Below are positions 13,101 through 25,664 of a stretch of 64,000 bases of DNA, in pieces. The position numbers were made by a program, and so were the translations under genes. The DNA comes from Aselliscus stoliczkanus (taxonomy: Eukaryota; Chordata; Mammalia; Chiroptera; Hipposideridae). Below the pieces are notes generated by a model. The model was not told the origin of the DNA. It ran no database searches and saw nothing but the letters and a program-made list of their open reading frames with translations. Location of the stretch: NCBI GenBank assembly GCA_033961575.1, contig CM066730.1:118323523-118387522 (forward strand), read 5' to 3'. Numbering within the stretch: the first letter of the stretch is position 1; the number at the start of each line of letters is the position of its first letter.

Positions 13101-16037
13101 GGTAAGCAAATCATTTGCCTGAATCCAATCAAAGCAGTCCACGTCAGCCTTGAGGTTGGAGTCAGAGACCTCTACTACGAATGGCTTACTTGCAGCCATT
13201 CAAATGTCAGGGAGGACATTTTCATTGGCTCTCCACAGGGTTCAGAGGAATTCAACCTCCCTGATAGTGTTTGCAAAAAGAATTCATCTCACAGCCAACA
13301 TTTATGAAATAATGAGGAAACTTTATTACATACTTTCTCTTTGTTGTTGTAATTCCTAGCTCCATAAAGATGTCCACAGTCATTGCTCTCAGGTCCTCGA
13401 CACCTTCTTTATTTTAAAGACTTTTCTTTACCAAATCGACTTGCACAATCTAACAGATACGAGAAAGTGTTCTTCTTTTTTTTCTTCTCCTTTTTCCATT
13501 ACCCAATCATCATCTATCAAACACTGTGAAATACCCAATATGCTTTTTACCTTTACATCTTTAGATTTTTCAGACTAGAAAATCACTTCTACAATTTTGG
13601 CCCGAGAGACCCACGAACTGGCAGTCTTGCATATGACAGCATTTCTTGGCTGTGACATCCACATCTGACTGCCTGCATTTCTCCTTCTCCTCGGTTTAAT
13701 GGGAGCTTTGAAGCCATAGTCAAAACACAATAAATGCTAGTCTTAGCCCTCCCTCCTGCCCCGTTGATACTTTTCCTGAATATAATATATTTGTTTCTAT
13801 TTCTTCTTTTATCCTTTTTCCTTTTATTTATTTTTTCTCTTTTGTGATGACCTGGAGAATTAAGTTCCAAGAGAACAGCTGCTGCTATAAAAGTTCACTG
13901 AATTTTATCCCTGTGACAAGAAATCTTACGCTGTCAGAACGATACCTTGAGCATCCCTTGGCATCCCTAGGTGCAGAGGAAAGGAATGCACCTGGGAGCA
14001 AGAGTTGCAAACAGCCTGAGTGTTGCCAAACATCAGAGAGCCCAGATCTGGCTAGTGGTCAGTTCAGGCCCTGACGTCTAGCCAAGGAATGTTGGGATTC
14101 CTAGAGAGGATTTGAAGCTATTAAAGGTTCCAGCCAATGTATTTTTGCAGTAAAATGAGAACAGGGGTGTCTAGTCGATGTCAACATTACATTTTGAGGG
14201 GTATTTTATTTACAAAGCTTGTTGAAAGTCCACCAATCACAGCAATTTATTGGTAGGCAGTATAATGCCTAGAGGTCACCTGGTAACTAATGTGCTTACA
14301 TAAATTAACACAAAACAAAGTAAATCATCGTATAATTTTTTCAAGCCATTATTCCTTGTGATTGGCCTCAATCTGGGAACTTGAAGTCCCAAAATAGTAT
14401 GTTTCATGTGGCAGGAGAAGCTGTGTACCAGCAGATTAAGACCCATGCTCAGAATTCAGTCGCTGCCAGATCAGCCCTGACTCAGCTGCCCCACTCTGAC
14501 AAGAGTCTAACTCCTCAATCCAGTCTATACTACATACCCTGTTTTCACAACTGAGCTCCATCTTTTCTGAGTTTTGGTGAATGACCTAATAATCTGCCAC
14601 TGTGTAAATCTTGATGAAAGCTGGGTCTCTGAAGGGCAACCAAGGAGAAAAAAAGGATATTTTCTATTTCAAAAAATAAAAAAGAATACGTAATGTGAAT
14701 TTACATGTGGTTTAAGCTTGTCCCATTTAACTCCTCCTTCCAGGGCATTGGAGGTAAATGTCCAAAGAATCAGGAATGATTCATAATTCCTTTGGGCAGC
14801 AGTAATGCAGCGTCTTTGTAGAATGATGGTGGCTGCAACAACCTCTTTCCTTATTCCCACCAGTTTTCTGAGCATAGTTTTCCAGGAGTAATAGATTTCT
14901 GTTGATTGCAAGCAAGAAACAAACCAGAACTTTCTTTGCTTTTGCATGGCTGACCGTGAAACCCAGCTTCAAGTCTAGCCTTCCTACTGTCAGCTGCAGA
15001 GCCAATTAAACTTCTGAGTGTCATCCAACCGAGCAGTCTCCCAACCTGCTGAAACCAGCAACCATTTTACTTTGGACACCCATCGTTGATCTATTTTATT
15101 CACATTTAATAGAATTTGAGTTTGATTTAACCTATACACCTTGAGCCTGCCCTGGATTTATCCTTCCCTGGAAGCACCTGCAACTGGGTCAATTCTTCCA
15201 GGACTGGTCCTGTTAAAGTGATTGAGACTTGATAAGAACCAGGCTTCTCTCCGTCTGACCCCATCTTGGGAAACAAGATCAATTTCAGAACACTAACATA
15301 GGACACCTAATACATTGTCTTCAGAGAATTGACAGTGTGTAAGTGTTGTAATAAAAGTGGGAGGTAGGGAGTTAGGGGTGTGTGGGTTGGATAGATCTTT
15401 CAGGAACCTAGAAACTGAACTACTTTGAGGCCAGTCTCAGAATGGTATTGCTTCAGAGATATAGAAATTGATTTTCAAAATTCTTGAAGAATAATTGACT
15501 TTTATTATGGGTTTTCTTGGAGGGGTGATATAAAAATTTTACAGAATTATTCCCACAGGAAAGCTTCCTAATAGTCCCTTTAAAGCCTTTTCTCACTGCA
15601 GCTGCTTCTATTCATTCCAGTCCCCTGTGCACCAGCCACAAGCCTCCCCCAGTCACACTTTTCCTGTCACCAACCTTCAGTAGGCCTCAGGCAGTATTCC
15701 CTCTAGGAGCCTCTCCACCTCCTTTACACCTCCCTTCCCAGAGCAAAGAGCCCCTGAGTGGTGGAGTTTCTTTCACACTTGGACTTATTTGTTTTTTTTG
15801 TTTGTTTGCTTTTGCTAGGAATAGCTCCTTACGAATTCTAGTTCATCCATGGAACAAATACTTATTGATCACCTATTACACACAGGTATATATATTCATT
15901 ACACATAGAAATTATGTAGAAGTCATAAGGAGATATTTTTAAATGTATTGCTTTATTTTGGTAGATTTAAGTGTTAAAAGCACCTTTAAAAGTAATGCAT
16001 AAGTCTTATTCTTTCCTATTTTTCATGGTCATTGTAT
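10191..16037. other. Long unassigned non-coding stretch
   Basis: About 5.8 kb without a recognised gene. It contains an (AAAT)n tract at about 10389-10425, a purine-rich stretch at 10640-10800, and a short L2-like motif near 15840-15895 ('CTTATTGATCACCTATTACA'). Many short frames occur on both strands, as expected by chance at this composition. Confidence 0.45.
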
Positions 16038-16184
16038 AATGTGTTTTTTTTGTTGTTGTTTTTTTTTTTTTTTTTTTTTGAGGGCAGTGTCACTGGCCCT
16101 CATATGTGGGACCGAACTGGGACTGCTGGCTTCCCAAGCCAGCGCTTAACCACCGCACCACTCGGCCGGCCCTCAATGTGTTTT
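16038..16184 (-). mobile_element. Short tRNA-derived SINE with target duplication
   Basis: A poly-T run is followed by the same ~95-bp body as at 5746, ending in CTCGGCCGGCCC (the sense-strand head). The direct repeat AATGTGTTTT at 16038-16047 and 16175-16184 flanks it. In sense orientation the A-box-like GTGGTGCGGTGG and B-box-like CAGTTCGGTCCC imply Pol III ancestry. Confidence 0.9.
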
Positions 16185-17589
16185 GTAATAGAGGATTTTA
16201 ATAACATCTAGAAATAAGAAAATAGTGTCCTGAATTTGGGGTTTGCCTAATTCTCCTATTTGTAATTTAATTGGAAATGTACATTGTTTACATCATCAAA
16301 TAAAATATAATAGGTTACATATGAGAATTGAGAAACAGGACCCTGTAGCATGCTCACTATTGGCAAATAAGTTTAAATAGTTGAGGAACTGAGGAATCTC
16401 TGGCCTGTGGCAATATCTAAAAGATGCTGAAAGATAGAGGGATGGACAGTGACTTTTACATGATACTTCAAAAGGACATTGACAAAAGTTCTTTGACCAA
16501 CAAAATAGCCATGCAGTTCCATAATTTAACAATACGCATGTGTAAAAGAGAAGGGTATATCATCTCAATGTTATTTTACTGCCTTGGTTCCTGTTTGTGG
16601 GCATCCCTGGGAATCATCTGTTGGCAGAACTCAGAAACTATAGAGGGGTTGACTCACTAATCTAGGTGAAGCTAATTCTGTGGGGCCTCATGAGTACTTA
16701 ACTAAAGAAAAAGAAAGTAAGATCACTAAGAGCGTAGGGAAAGCCTGGAAAGAGGCATCTCTTGTTCATCCCCAAAGTACTCAAAGAGCAGCTTAAGCTG
16801 CCCTGTGGTTGCTGGAATTGTCTATTCTGACTAAATCTTTTGGATGAGACTATGCAACAGTAAATAGATGAAGGAAAACACATGGATATTTTGCTCTAGG
16901 AATGCAGGGTTGTGCAAGAGTCTAAGGTTTCAAGGACTCCGTGATGGATGTAGGAGATATGTATTAGGAAGAGGCTGAAAGAGAAATTCAAGAGAATCAC
17001 ACTTTGTTATTCAGTCTGATGAATAGGGGTCAAAATGGCACCACTATCTATACAGTATTCATCCCAGGGAATGTTATTGAAAGACTATATAGTGCAAACT
17101 GCTTAGGAAAGGAAAATAGATTCTAGAGGCTATTATTTATGGAGGGAAGAGACAATATGAAATTGAGCAATATTGAGTCAAGGACCACCAAGCATGCACT
17201 GGGATAAACAGTGTATCTTGATAATTATGCCTGTTGAAGAATTCTTAGAGTTGGGAAACATTCTAAAAATTAGGCTTTGAATAACCAAGTGTGCCTTCCA
17301 AATAAATTAGTAGCCTTACTGTATCTGACCACTCCCAAACAGTGATATGCAGCTTAACAGCCATAGGACTATTCCAGATTTTGGAGACAGAATGATGTCA
17401 TAGAGAGAGTAGATCTGCTTTTGTTAAAAGTATCTTAAAGTAGATACATCTTACCACATTTTCTTTCTTTTATACATCCCTTTTGTTACAGAAAAGTTCT
17501 CCTATATATTTACTTAAGCAGCTTTATAATTTTTGACCCAAAATTTCCCAGTATCAAGACACTTATACCAAGATAGTAACCCAAACTTA
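16185..17589. other. Unassigned non-coding DNA
   Basis: No recognised gene or repeat. Short frames of 61-78 codons show no domains. Confidence 0.45.
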
Positions 17590-17761
17590 GTATTGTGTGA
17601 CTTTGGCGATGTTATTTAACTTCTTGAGGTGAAGTTTTCTCCTATATAAAATGTGGAAATGCAATACCTACATCATAAGATTAAGCGAAAAAAATCCATG
17701 TAAATTCTTTTAGTGTGTCTGATACTTAGGTATGAGTTCGATAAAGTGTTAGTTATTGCTG
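17590..17761 (+). mobile_element. MIR SINE
   Basis: Contains 'TGTGTGACTTTGGCGATG', 'TTAACTTCTTGAGG' and the tail 'AAAGTGTTAGTTATTGCTG', in MIR order on the plus strand. Confidence 0.75.
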
Positions 17762-18049
17762 TAAAATTTATCAGTGTTCTTATCATCACAATTATTGTAG
17801 TAGAAAGAGCAAACACAACCATATAAACATGTGTTTCTTATTTTACTCCATTACAAGACCTGAAGAGTGTGGAGTTTGGGAAGTGGTGACCATGAGCAAA
17901 TATGCTTTGACATGGTTGCCTTTTGTAGACAGTGTGATATATAGTTAAAGATGACAATCAGTGATTTATGATCACCATTACCCCAAAATGATACTTAATT
18001 AGTTCAAGTCATAGAATCTGAAGCAAAAATGAAACATAAAATGAAGGAA
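17762..18049. other. Unassigned non-coding DNA
   Basis: Short unassigned spacer with nothing recognisable. Confidence 0.4.
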
Positions 18050-18256
18050 GAAAGTAAGGGAGGCAGAGAGAGAGGGAAGGAGAGGAAGAAAAGATAAAGC
18101 AAGAAGGTAGGAAGGAGGGAGGGAGGGAGGGAAGGAAGCAAGGAAGGAAGGAAGGAAGGAAGAAAGGAGGGGAAGAAGGAAAGAAGGAAGGAAGGAAAGA
18201 AGGAAGGCAGGAAGGAAGGAAGGAAGGAAGGAAGGAAGGAAGGAAGGAAGGAAGGA
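18050..18256. repeat. (GGAA)n purine microsatellite
   Basis: An almost pure purine tract of about 200 bp dominated by GGAA units with GGGA and AGAA variants. The cleanest array is at about 18204-18254. The 99-codon minus-strand frame here is an artefact of the repeat (repeating FLPS). Confidence 0.95.
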
Positions 18257-18373
18257 TGGATGGATTATGTTACGTTTCAGGAGAGTGGAGGAATTCAAAA
18301 AAATACAACTGATTTTCTATATGTTGGAAGCTGAAAAGAAGATTGGGTTTATCTAGCATAATAAGATTGCCAT

Positions 18374-18742
18374 TGCTATGGTCTGAATGTTTGTGTGCCC
18401 CCCCCCCAATTCATGTTGAAATCTTAATTGCTGAAGGTAATGATATTAGAATGTAGAAGGTAGGGCCTTTGGGAGGTAATTAAATCGTGAGGATAAAGAC
18501 CTCTTAAATGAGATTAGAATCTTATTTTTAAAAAAGAAAGAGAAAAAGAGATTCCCACAGACCTCCCTGGCCCCTTCTGCCATGTGAGGAAGTCTGCAAC
18601 CTGGTAGAGAGCCTTAGCCGAACCACGCTGGCATCCTAATCTCAGACATCTAGCCTCTAGAACTGGGAGAAATACACTTCTGTTGTTTATGAACTACTCA
18701 ATCTGTGGTATTTTGTTATAGCAGCCTGCATAGACTAACACA
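18374..18742 (+). mobile_element. Solo MLT1-type LTR (ERVL-MaLR)
   Basis: A complete ~370-bp LTR begins TGCTATGGTCTGAATG and ends near TAGACTAACACA. Internal landmarks are 'GGGCCTTTGGGAGGTAATTA', 'CTTCTGCCATGTGAGGA', 'CTCTAGAACTGGGAGAAATA' (spanning the polyadenylation region) and 'GGTATTTTGTTATAGCAGCC'. These match the MLT1 class of MaLR LTRs. No internal retroviral sequence adjoins it, so it is a solo LTR of early eutherian age. A C9 run at about 18400-18408 is a slippage site. Confidence 0.88.
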
Positions 18743-19962
18743 CCATTTATTGAAGACATTGGAGATATATGGGGCTAATAATACTGTTAGTTGTTCCTTC
18801 TCAATTTGCTTTGTTGAAGATTCAAACAGGCTCTTCTGCCTTCCAATTTTCCTCCCAGACTCTAGTGAGCTGGCAGCTGATGAAGAAGTGGGTGGAGCTA
18901 AGTACACTTCAAAGTGCTTGTTTTAGGAGACAGCTGCAGGACCACAGAGTTTTTATGTGGCTCTCACCTCATAAAAGTCAAGAAAAAAATAAAAAGAAAG
19001 ATAAATGTGAAATTCTGTTTTCAAGGAAAAAAAAAACTGGAGTCAAAAATTCAAGTTTGGGTGGCAATAGACTAGTAACAGTCTGAGAAAAAAATGCAGC
19101 TTGCAGTCTTGAGCACTCCACAGGAAGTTGGTTTGTCTTATTGAGGCAAGGAGAATAAGAGTTAAGCCAGAGAATCACCGTCGTCGTCATCATCACTTAA
19201 AATGAATTTTACGCTCTTGATAAAAACAAACTGGTGTTCGTTAAAGTTAGAATGTATAACAACAATTTCTTCAAAGGAAAAACAAAACAAAAGAAAAACA
19301 AAACACAGAAATCTATCTTACTCTAAGAGTAGCATCAAAAACAAAAGAGAAAAATGTTTTTTTTTCAAAAATCTGCAAATGTTAAGAGTTTTATTAAAAT
19401 ATTTACCCAGATATGATGTATAATTTCCTAATGCTGCCCAGAATTGATTGCTACACAGATCTCAAAAACCAATGTGAGGAAAGTTTTCTGTTTTGAGGAC
19501 TGAGCCAGTTCAAGTAGTGTTTAGATGGACATAGTCTAGAAGATAAAGTTTGGTGGATACTAGATGAGCACCTAATGTATGTTGGGCTCTTCTCTAAGAA
19601 AGAAGAAAGATGATGTCACAATGAATCTATAAATGTGGCAAATAGCACTAAGATAATCTAAAGCGGCCTATGAAGTCTGAGTGTCATTGTTTCTATTTCT
19701 ACAACACTACAAATCAAAAGTAGTTCTCAGGGTCTGAACTTTCTGTTTTATTCAGTTTCATTTGGGCAGACATTCTCATTATTTTCTCTATAGACTGAAG
19801 ACTAATCAACTGTGAATTTTAAGACAATCTCAGTAGGAAGAAACTATGCTTTATCACATACAAAATGCCTTTGATCATAAGATGAATATTATTTAATGTT
19901 CCACTAAAACAGAGAGGTAGAAAGATCCAGAGATCAAGAGATCAAGAGAGATATAGATACAC
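18743..19962. other. Unassigned non-coding DNA
   Basis: No gene or recognised repeat. A-rich tracts lie near 18985-19035 and 19270-19360. The frame at 18769-19086 is partly lysine-rich because of these tracts and is not convincing. Confidence 0.45.
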
Positions 19963-20006
19963 AAGATAGATAGATGATAGATAGATGATAGATAGATGAT
20001 AGATAA

Positions 20007-20065
<59 letters not shown>
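19963..20065. repeat. (GATA)n microsatellite
   Basis: GATA/GATAGAT units form an imperfect 5' part followed by about 15 uninterrupted GATA copies. Likely polymorphic. Confidence 0.97.
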
Positions 20066-20859
20066 TTCAAAGAGAGAGTAAGAAGGAGAGGCACACACTA
20101 TGGGATTCTAATAGCTGATTCCTACAAACACCATCCTAAATCCTCACTGCAGGGATAAATAAAGATCACACCCAACATTCAGGAATAGACAGTAAAGGAA
20201 GCTTGTATGTTTCAACACTGACACTAGATGGAGGAAGGGGGAAAAATATCTCCATGAAAATTTGAACTCCAATCTATCACTTTTGTGGGTGTGCAGCCTG
20301 AATTAATAGTGCAGGCATGGTCCAAAAATCCTCAGGAGAGGATTTAGTTTGAAATGGTCTCAGCTTGATAATCCCTTTAGGTGACTGGCAAAAACAAACA
20401 CGAATGTGTCCTGGAAGAAGGGTAAATGAAAGTTGAATCCAGGACAGGAAACATGGCAAGGTGCATCAAATGTGAAGGACACCCTGATTTCCAGAATATG
20501 TAAATGCGAATAAAGTGCATCTTTATCTGAAGAAATCAGGCAGCTTGTGTGAGAGTCTACTTGGTCAAGTAGAGTGGTTTTCATACATACTGAGTTCTGC
20601 AAAGACCATATGTACTTTGTTGGACTTGATTTGAGGACATCCCTTTGTTCCTAGCTACTGTTCTGTTTTCTGTTATGCTGGAACTTTGACCTAAGACATC
20701 TCCATCTGCTTTGATTGCATCCTTTGGTCCTTATCTCTGGTTTTACAGTGCTTTCCTGAGTTTCTACTGTTTCATTCATTAATTTATTCAAGAATACTTA
20801 TTTGGATGACTCAGAGTTTCATGATACTTGTCTTCATAGAGTTCAAAGACCTACCTCGG
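20066..20859. other. Unassigned non-coding DNA
   Basis: No gene or recognised repeat. Minus frames of 60 and 80 codons at 20277-20602 lack any domain. Confidence 0.45.
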
Positions 20860-21490
20860 ACTTTTCAGGCTTCAGTAAATGCAAGTTTACCTATAAAGCC
20901 TATTAAGAATGAAGCTGCTCAAGTCCCTCCTTTGGAGACTCTGATTCAGAAAGTCAGATGTTGGTCCTTAGTAGCTGTGCATGTGTTTTTCTTTCTTTTT
21001 CTTTCTTCTTTTTTGTTTTTGTTTTTTGTTTTGTTGTTGTTGTTTTAAGATTTTATTGGGGAATCGGGGAAGGGAAGAGTGTTGGGGAATTGGGGAAGGG
21101 GAACATTGTGTTTTTCCAGGACCCATCAGCTCCAAGTCAAGTTGTCCTTCAATCTTAGTTGTGGAGGGAGCAAGCTCAGCTCCACGTCCAGTTACTGCTT
21201 TCAATCTAGTTATGGGGGAGTGCAGCCCACCATCCTATATGGGAATCGAACTGGCAACCTTGTTGTTAAGAGCATGCACTCTCACCAGCTGAGCCATCCT
21301 GCCACCTCTTGGCAACTCAGCAGCAGCTCAGCTTGGGTGCAGCTCACTGGCCCATGTGAGAATCAAACCAGCAACCCTGTTGCTCAGAGCTTGCGCTCTT
21401 AACCAACTGTGCCACCTGGCCGGCCCTTAATAGCTGTGTTTTTAACAAGCTGCAAATGATTGTGATGCAGACCTGTTTGAGAACTCCAGA
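20860..21490 (+). mobile_element. MER5-type hAT relic split by a SINE
   Basis: The left part (to about 20967) carries 'AAGAATGAAGCTGCTCAAGT' and 'GGAGACTCTGATTCAGAAAG'. The right part (from about 21439) continues with 'TTTTTAACAAGCTGCAAATG' and 'GTGATGCAGACCTG'. Together they follow the MER5 order, with the dimeric SINE sitting between, so the SINE inserted into the older DNA transposon. Confidence 0.72.
20980..21426 (-). mobile_element. Dimeric tRNA-derived SINE (Rhin-like), near full length
   Basis: In sense (minus) orientation the element starts at about 21426 with a GGCCGGCCAGGTGGCACAG head. It contains two tRNA-like units, each with a B-box-like motif (GGTTTGATTCTC and AGTTCGATTCCC), then an unrelated 3' body that ends with repeated TTCCCC and AATAAAATCTTAAAA, followed by an A-rich tail. 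The direct repeats TTAGTAGCTGTG (20968-20979) and TTAATAGCTGTG (21427-21438) differ at one base. This architecture is what I recall for the rhinolophoid bat SINE. The name is from memory, not a search. Confidence 0.82.
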
Positions 21491-23034
21491 CTGGCACACT
21501 GCTGTGTGTACTCCCATCTCACCTCAGCATTAACTCTGCTTTATTTCTGCAAATCACTAGTCCTGAGTCTAAAGAAACAATTAAAACTTTTGCATGACAA
21601 TTCATTAAGGCATCTTTGATCCCAGCCAACAGAATCAAACTACTTTAGAATTAGCCAGATTTGATCAATGTAATGGGTTCAGCCGTGTAATTCTTACTGC
21701 ACTCTTTACTCCAACACAACCCGAATTGCCTGGAAAATGGTCCTAATCTTTTGCTCTGAAGGACCCATGCCTGTAACACAGGGTCTTGCTTTCAAAGTTT
21801 CCTATTATGGGGTGAATTGTCTATACATGTTCGTTGAAGTGAGTGAGTTGGAGTCCGTAGAAGAATCTTAAGTCCCTTCCAAATGATCAAGGAAAAGTTA
21901 TATTAGAAAATGAGGTATTCTGTTAATAGCACAAAGTTCTGGTTCTATATGGTAACTTGTATTATTATTCCCTGGGGACACATGACTAATTGCTAGTGTG
22001 TATAGAAGAATCAAACGATCCCATTTTATAATCATGTCAGACATCAGACACTTTTCTGTTTTGCTTATTACAAGTACATTTGCAAAGCATTCCATGTTAA
22101 ACTCCCTGATCATTTTTCAACTTGGTTATTGAAGTAGAAAGAGGAGAAGGAACAAGTTTCAAAGTTCTGTCCCTGCTCTGTCACAGTCTCTATAACCTCG
22201 GCTTCAGTAACTATGCCTATAAAATGATAAGATTGACTTACATGCAGTCTGTACACTCAGGTTTATGGTAAAATTTCTATAAATCAACATGTGATAAACA
22301 TAAAATTTAAGGTAGAGCTATGATTAATAATAATGTCTGGAGAATGAAGGGACAAGCTGCTATAGCTTGGTTATTTTCAATCGCAGAGATTCAAAATATG
22401 ATTGGGAACATAGTATAACCAACTTTTACACAGTATAAATACGTTCACCTTTATTCACTTAGCCCGTTCTATGGCTTTTCAGTGTAGGAAATGAACAATG
22501 ATGTCATTTTAAACTTGACATCATTCCACACCTCTTAATCAGGGTTATTGTATATCAGGTTATTGAAAAAGACACACCATCCATTTTCTTGATGCCATAT
22601 TCTCCAGCCTTTATCTTTGCTGTAAACCACTCAACACACCACGTCTGTGGCTGCATTCTGAAAAATGAATGAAAGTTGATTGTCACTGCGTTCTAAGGGT
22701 GAGGCAGCCTTTCTAGATGTACCACTTCTCTTCTGTGTGATATTGTAGGGACAACAAAAGTGTGAGTGGGTCCACAAAGTGCCTCATCTCATGGTGGTAG
22801 ACGAGTTGCCCCCAACGAGTGGTCTTAATGACCTTATATTCTATGATAGGAAGGAGAGGGCATAAGTCAACATTTCACAGCCACTTCAAAAGTTTCAAAT
22901 TTTACTTCCCAAAAGCCCACATCATTTTCTTTTTTGTTATTCCAGGCCTCAAAGACAAATTTTAGAAATGTTCATGTGGTTTGCTACTTTGTTCAACACT
23001 TAAGTGTTATTACTACTACTTCTATCATTGTTAT
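21491..23034. other. Unassigned non-coding DNA
   Basis: No gene recognised. A weak MIR-like patch may lie at about 22165-22260 ('CCTGCTCTGTCACAG', 'GCCTATAAAATGATAAGATT'). Confidence 0.4.
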
Positions 23035-23240
23035 TATTATATTTCTTTTTTATTAAATTTATTGGGGTGACATTGGTTAATAAAATTGTATAGATTTTAA
23101 GTATACAATTTTATAATACATCTACTATATATTACATTATCTGTTCACCATCCGAAGTCAAATCTCCTTCTGTCACTGTATGGGTATATTTGACCCCCTT
23201 TATTGTCGTCTATCCTTCCCCCTCCATTATTATTTTAAAT
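23035..23240 (-). mobile_element. 5'-truncated LINE-1 3' end
   Basis: The plus strand reads TTTTTTATTAAATTTATTGG, then 'TACAATTTTATAATACATC', 'TGTTCACCATCCGAAGTCA' and 'TTTGACCCCCTTTATTG'. This resembles the complement of a LINE-1 3' UTR with its A-rich tail, organised like the 3' end of the full-length element at 45.5 kb. Possible ATTATTAT direct repeats flank it but are low complexity. Confidence 0.6.
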
Positions 23241-25413
23241 AACAGTTTATCTCTCTAAGTCAATAAGGAAACCATCAATCTAGATGTTATACTAACTTTA
23301 TCCACAGGGGCACTGTTTACTGGGAGAATGGAAAAACGCTTCGCTACAGTGTTTATTGGAGGGTTTTCCTGATAATATTTACTTCCTAAAAAGGGGCATC
23401 CCATCTTGTGCTGGGGAAATTGGAAATCTGGCACCACAATCCCATAGGAATTGAAACAACCATCCATAAATCTGCAGTGTGTCTGATTCTGCCCCATTGA
23501 GCAACTATAATAGGAGTTCTATAGACAGGGCAGGAGTTGAATCAAGACTACTGATGGAAAGATGGCTGTTGTCAGTGCTGTATATGAGTTAAAAACAGTG
23601 GATGGCTGTGTATGCATCCTGGAACAGTATAGTTTTCCAGAAAGCAAAATCCTAGATTTTGAAACCATTTGTGTTTATTTACGAATACCTTGCTATTTTA
23701 TTTATTAAGTTTGTCACTAAACCCTGTTTTGCATACACTAGTACTTGTTCATGCATGCCTTATGAATATAGAAATTAGCATCTCATTAACTTGATAATTA
23801 GGCCAATGATAAACAGCTGTTTGGTTGCCATGTAGGGCAAGGCTTCTACCGAAGTTACTTATCTGTCATACACAATAGCAGCACAATTATTTGTCATACT
23901 ATCAGTTATAGACAAACAACAATAGGAAATAAACTTTTCTTTTACACATTTGCTTTCATTGTAATTAAAATCCAAATTCATGCTCTGCTTTTGAAAAAAC
24001 AATAATGCAGTGTTTTCTAACAATCTTGATGATGTACATTTTCAGCTTGGCTTTTATATTTTGCAGGCAGTTCAAACATCTCACATTGTGCATTTTGCTA
24101 TAAATGACTATTTCCAAGAAGTCCTTTTTTTTTTTAATCTCTCTTGTTTCCATTTCATAATGTTGAGGACATTGATCATTGAGAATTTCTCAAGTTGTCC
24201 TGCTTTGCTCTAGTTTCTTTCTAGCTCTCCCAATAAGCTTAACCTATACTTTGACCTTCTCATGCTTATTGGTCTTGTGCTGAAAGAAATTATCTAAGAG
24301 ATGTTAGGAGTGCAACGAAAGCTATGAAAATGTTTTCTCAATTGCTTAGGCACAGCTCAATCCACATTTATTTCTGAAAAAAGAAAAGAAAAGAAAAGAC
24401 AAAAGAGAACAATGTGTTTCCCTTTAATCCACATGGATTTAAAACTGGAGATATAGTTTTTAAAAACAAAACCAAACAAAAAAACAAAAACAAACCAGAA
24501 ACCTGTCTTTCCAACTAAGAGCAAGAGGAATTCAATGCTGTGCTCACAGCCAAGTCATGGAAGATAATTTGAAACTTCAGTTAGCTTCCTGTAGAGGAAA
24601 ATAACAACCACCAAACTAATGGGTAATCAATGACCAATTGTTTCAGAAAATAGTTGCCTCACAGAGTTCTCCTGAAATTAATGTGCTACATAGGAGGCAT
24701 TGGAAGACGTCTTAAGACTTTCCAAGTGAGCCCAACTTTCTTAACAAATGCGAGCTAGGAGGTGCTATTTTTGCTAATCAAGACCCGGAGATGAATTGCT
24801 GTCTTCATTTAAGTTTCCCTGTGCTGTTCTCTGAACCACTATATTAAAAACAATCTTTCCCCATGATTTCTGATGCTGCAGTGAAGTATAGTTTATGTGA
24901 AAGTAAATCTGGAAAGATTACCTTTCAAAACTGCCAGATGCTTCACATTTTCTGGTAGAAATCTGGATTCCAGGTCTGTAATGATATTTCCTGCTGTGCT
25001 CAACACTCAATCAGAACACATCCTTCTTGGAGGGCAATATAAGGATTCCAAGGCTAACTTGGCCATTTGGCTTTTATATTTTTCCAGCCCAGCTGGGGGG
25101 TATAAATTTAAATTCGGGGTCCCCAAAGCTACACTTCAGAAAGGAGTCTTTGTGAATTTTAGATCTGCAGTTGAAGGTCCTTCCTTTCGTAAACTTTCCC
25201 ATGCAAAGCAGTTTATGATTATATTTATACCAATGAATGAAACATACCCTTTTGAAAAAGAAAACTAAATTATTGCATTAATGATGCAGGAATGTATGTG
25301 TTCTTGTTGCCCCTGGCTCTCCCATGTTTCGATTCAAGTTCCTTCCTCTACCAGGTTGAATTACATCAGTCCCCTTTCCTTTCTTCCTCACCATCTTACA
25401 CATTCGATAATAT
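23241..25413. other. Unassigned non-coding DNA with an isolated 123-codon frame
   Basis: About 2.2 kb without recognised repeats, apart from A-rich runs near 24380-24500. A 123-codon plus-strand frame occupies 24897-25268. It has no recognised domain and its composition is not distinctive. I treat it as probable chance, and it is also listed as a low-interest finding. Confidence 0.4.
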
Positions 25414-25640
25414 GATGTGGTGGTTATCAGCATACACTTGGAGTCTGTGCTACCGTGGTTAGAATCTTAGTTCTTTCACTTTAAAACTGTTGGACCTTGG
25501 GATGATTAATTTAATATTTCTGATCTGTGGTGTATGCATCAATAAAATGGTGCTAATAATAGCATCTACTTCCTAGCCTTATTGAGAATTAAGTGAAAAC
25601 GAGAGAGAGAGCATTTAGTGTAATTCTGCACATAGCAGAT
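25414..25640 (+). mobile_element. MIR SINE
   Basis: Plus-strand MIR with the head 'GATGTGGTGGTTATCAGCAT', core 'GGTTAGAATCTTAG' and 'TATGCATCAATAAAATGG'. It is followed almost directly by a second MIR. Confidence 0.75.
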
Positions 25641-25664
25641 TTATCTCTGTATGTTTGCTGTTTT

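Noticed and set aside
18374..18742. Full endogenous retrovirus
   Set aside because: Only one LTR is present, and no gag, pol or env sequence adjoins it.
18777..19090. Possible small lysine-rich protein
   Set aside because: Composition is driven by A-rich tracts, and no start context or homology is evident.
19963..20065. CRISPR-like repeat array
   Set aside because: Simple GATA tetranucleotide repeat in a mammalian genome, with no spacers.
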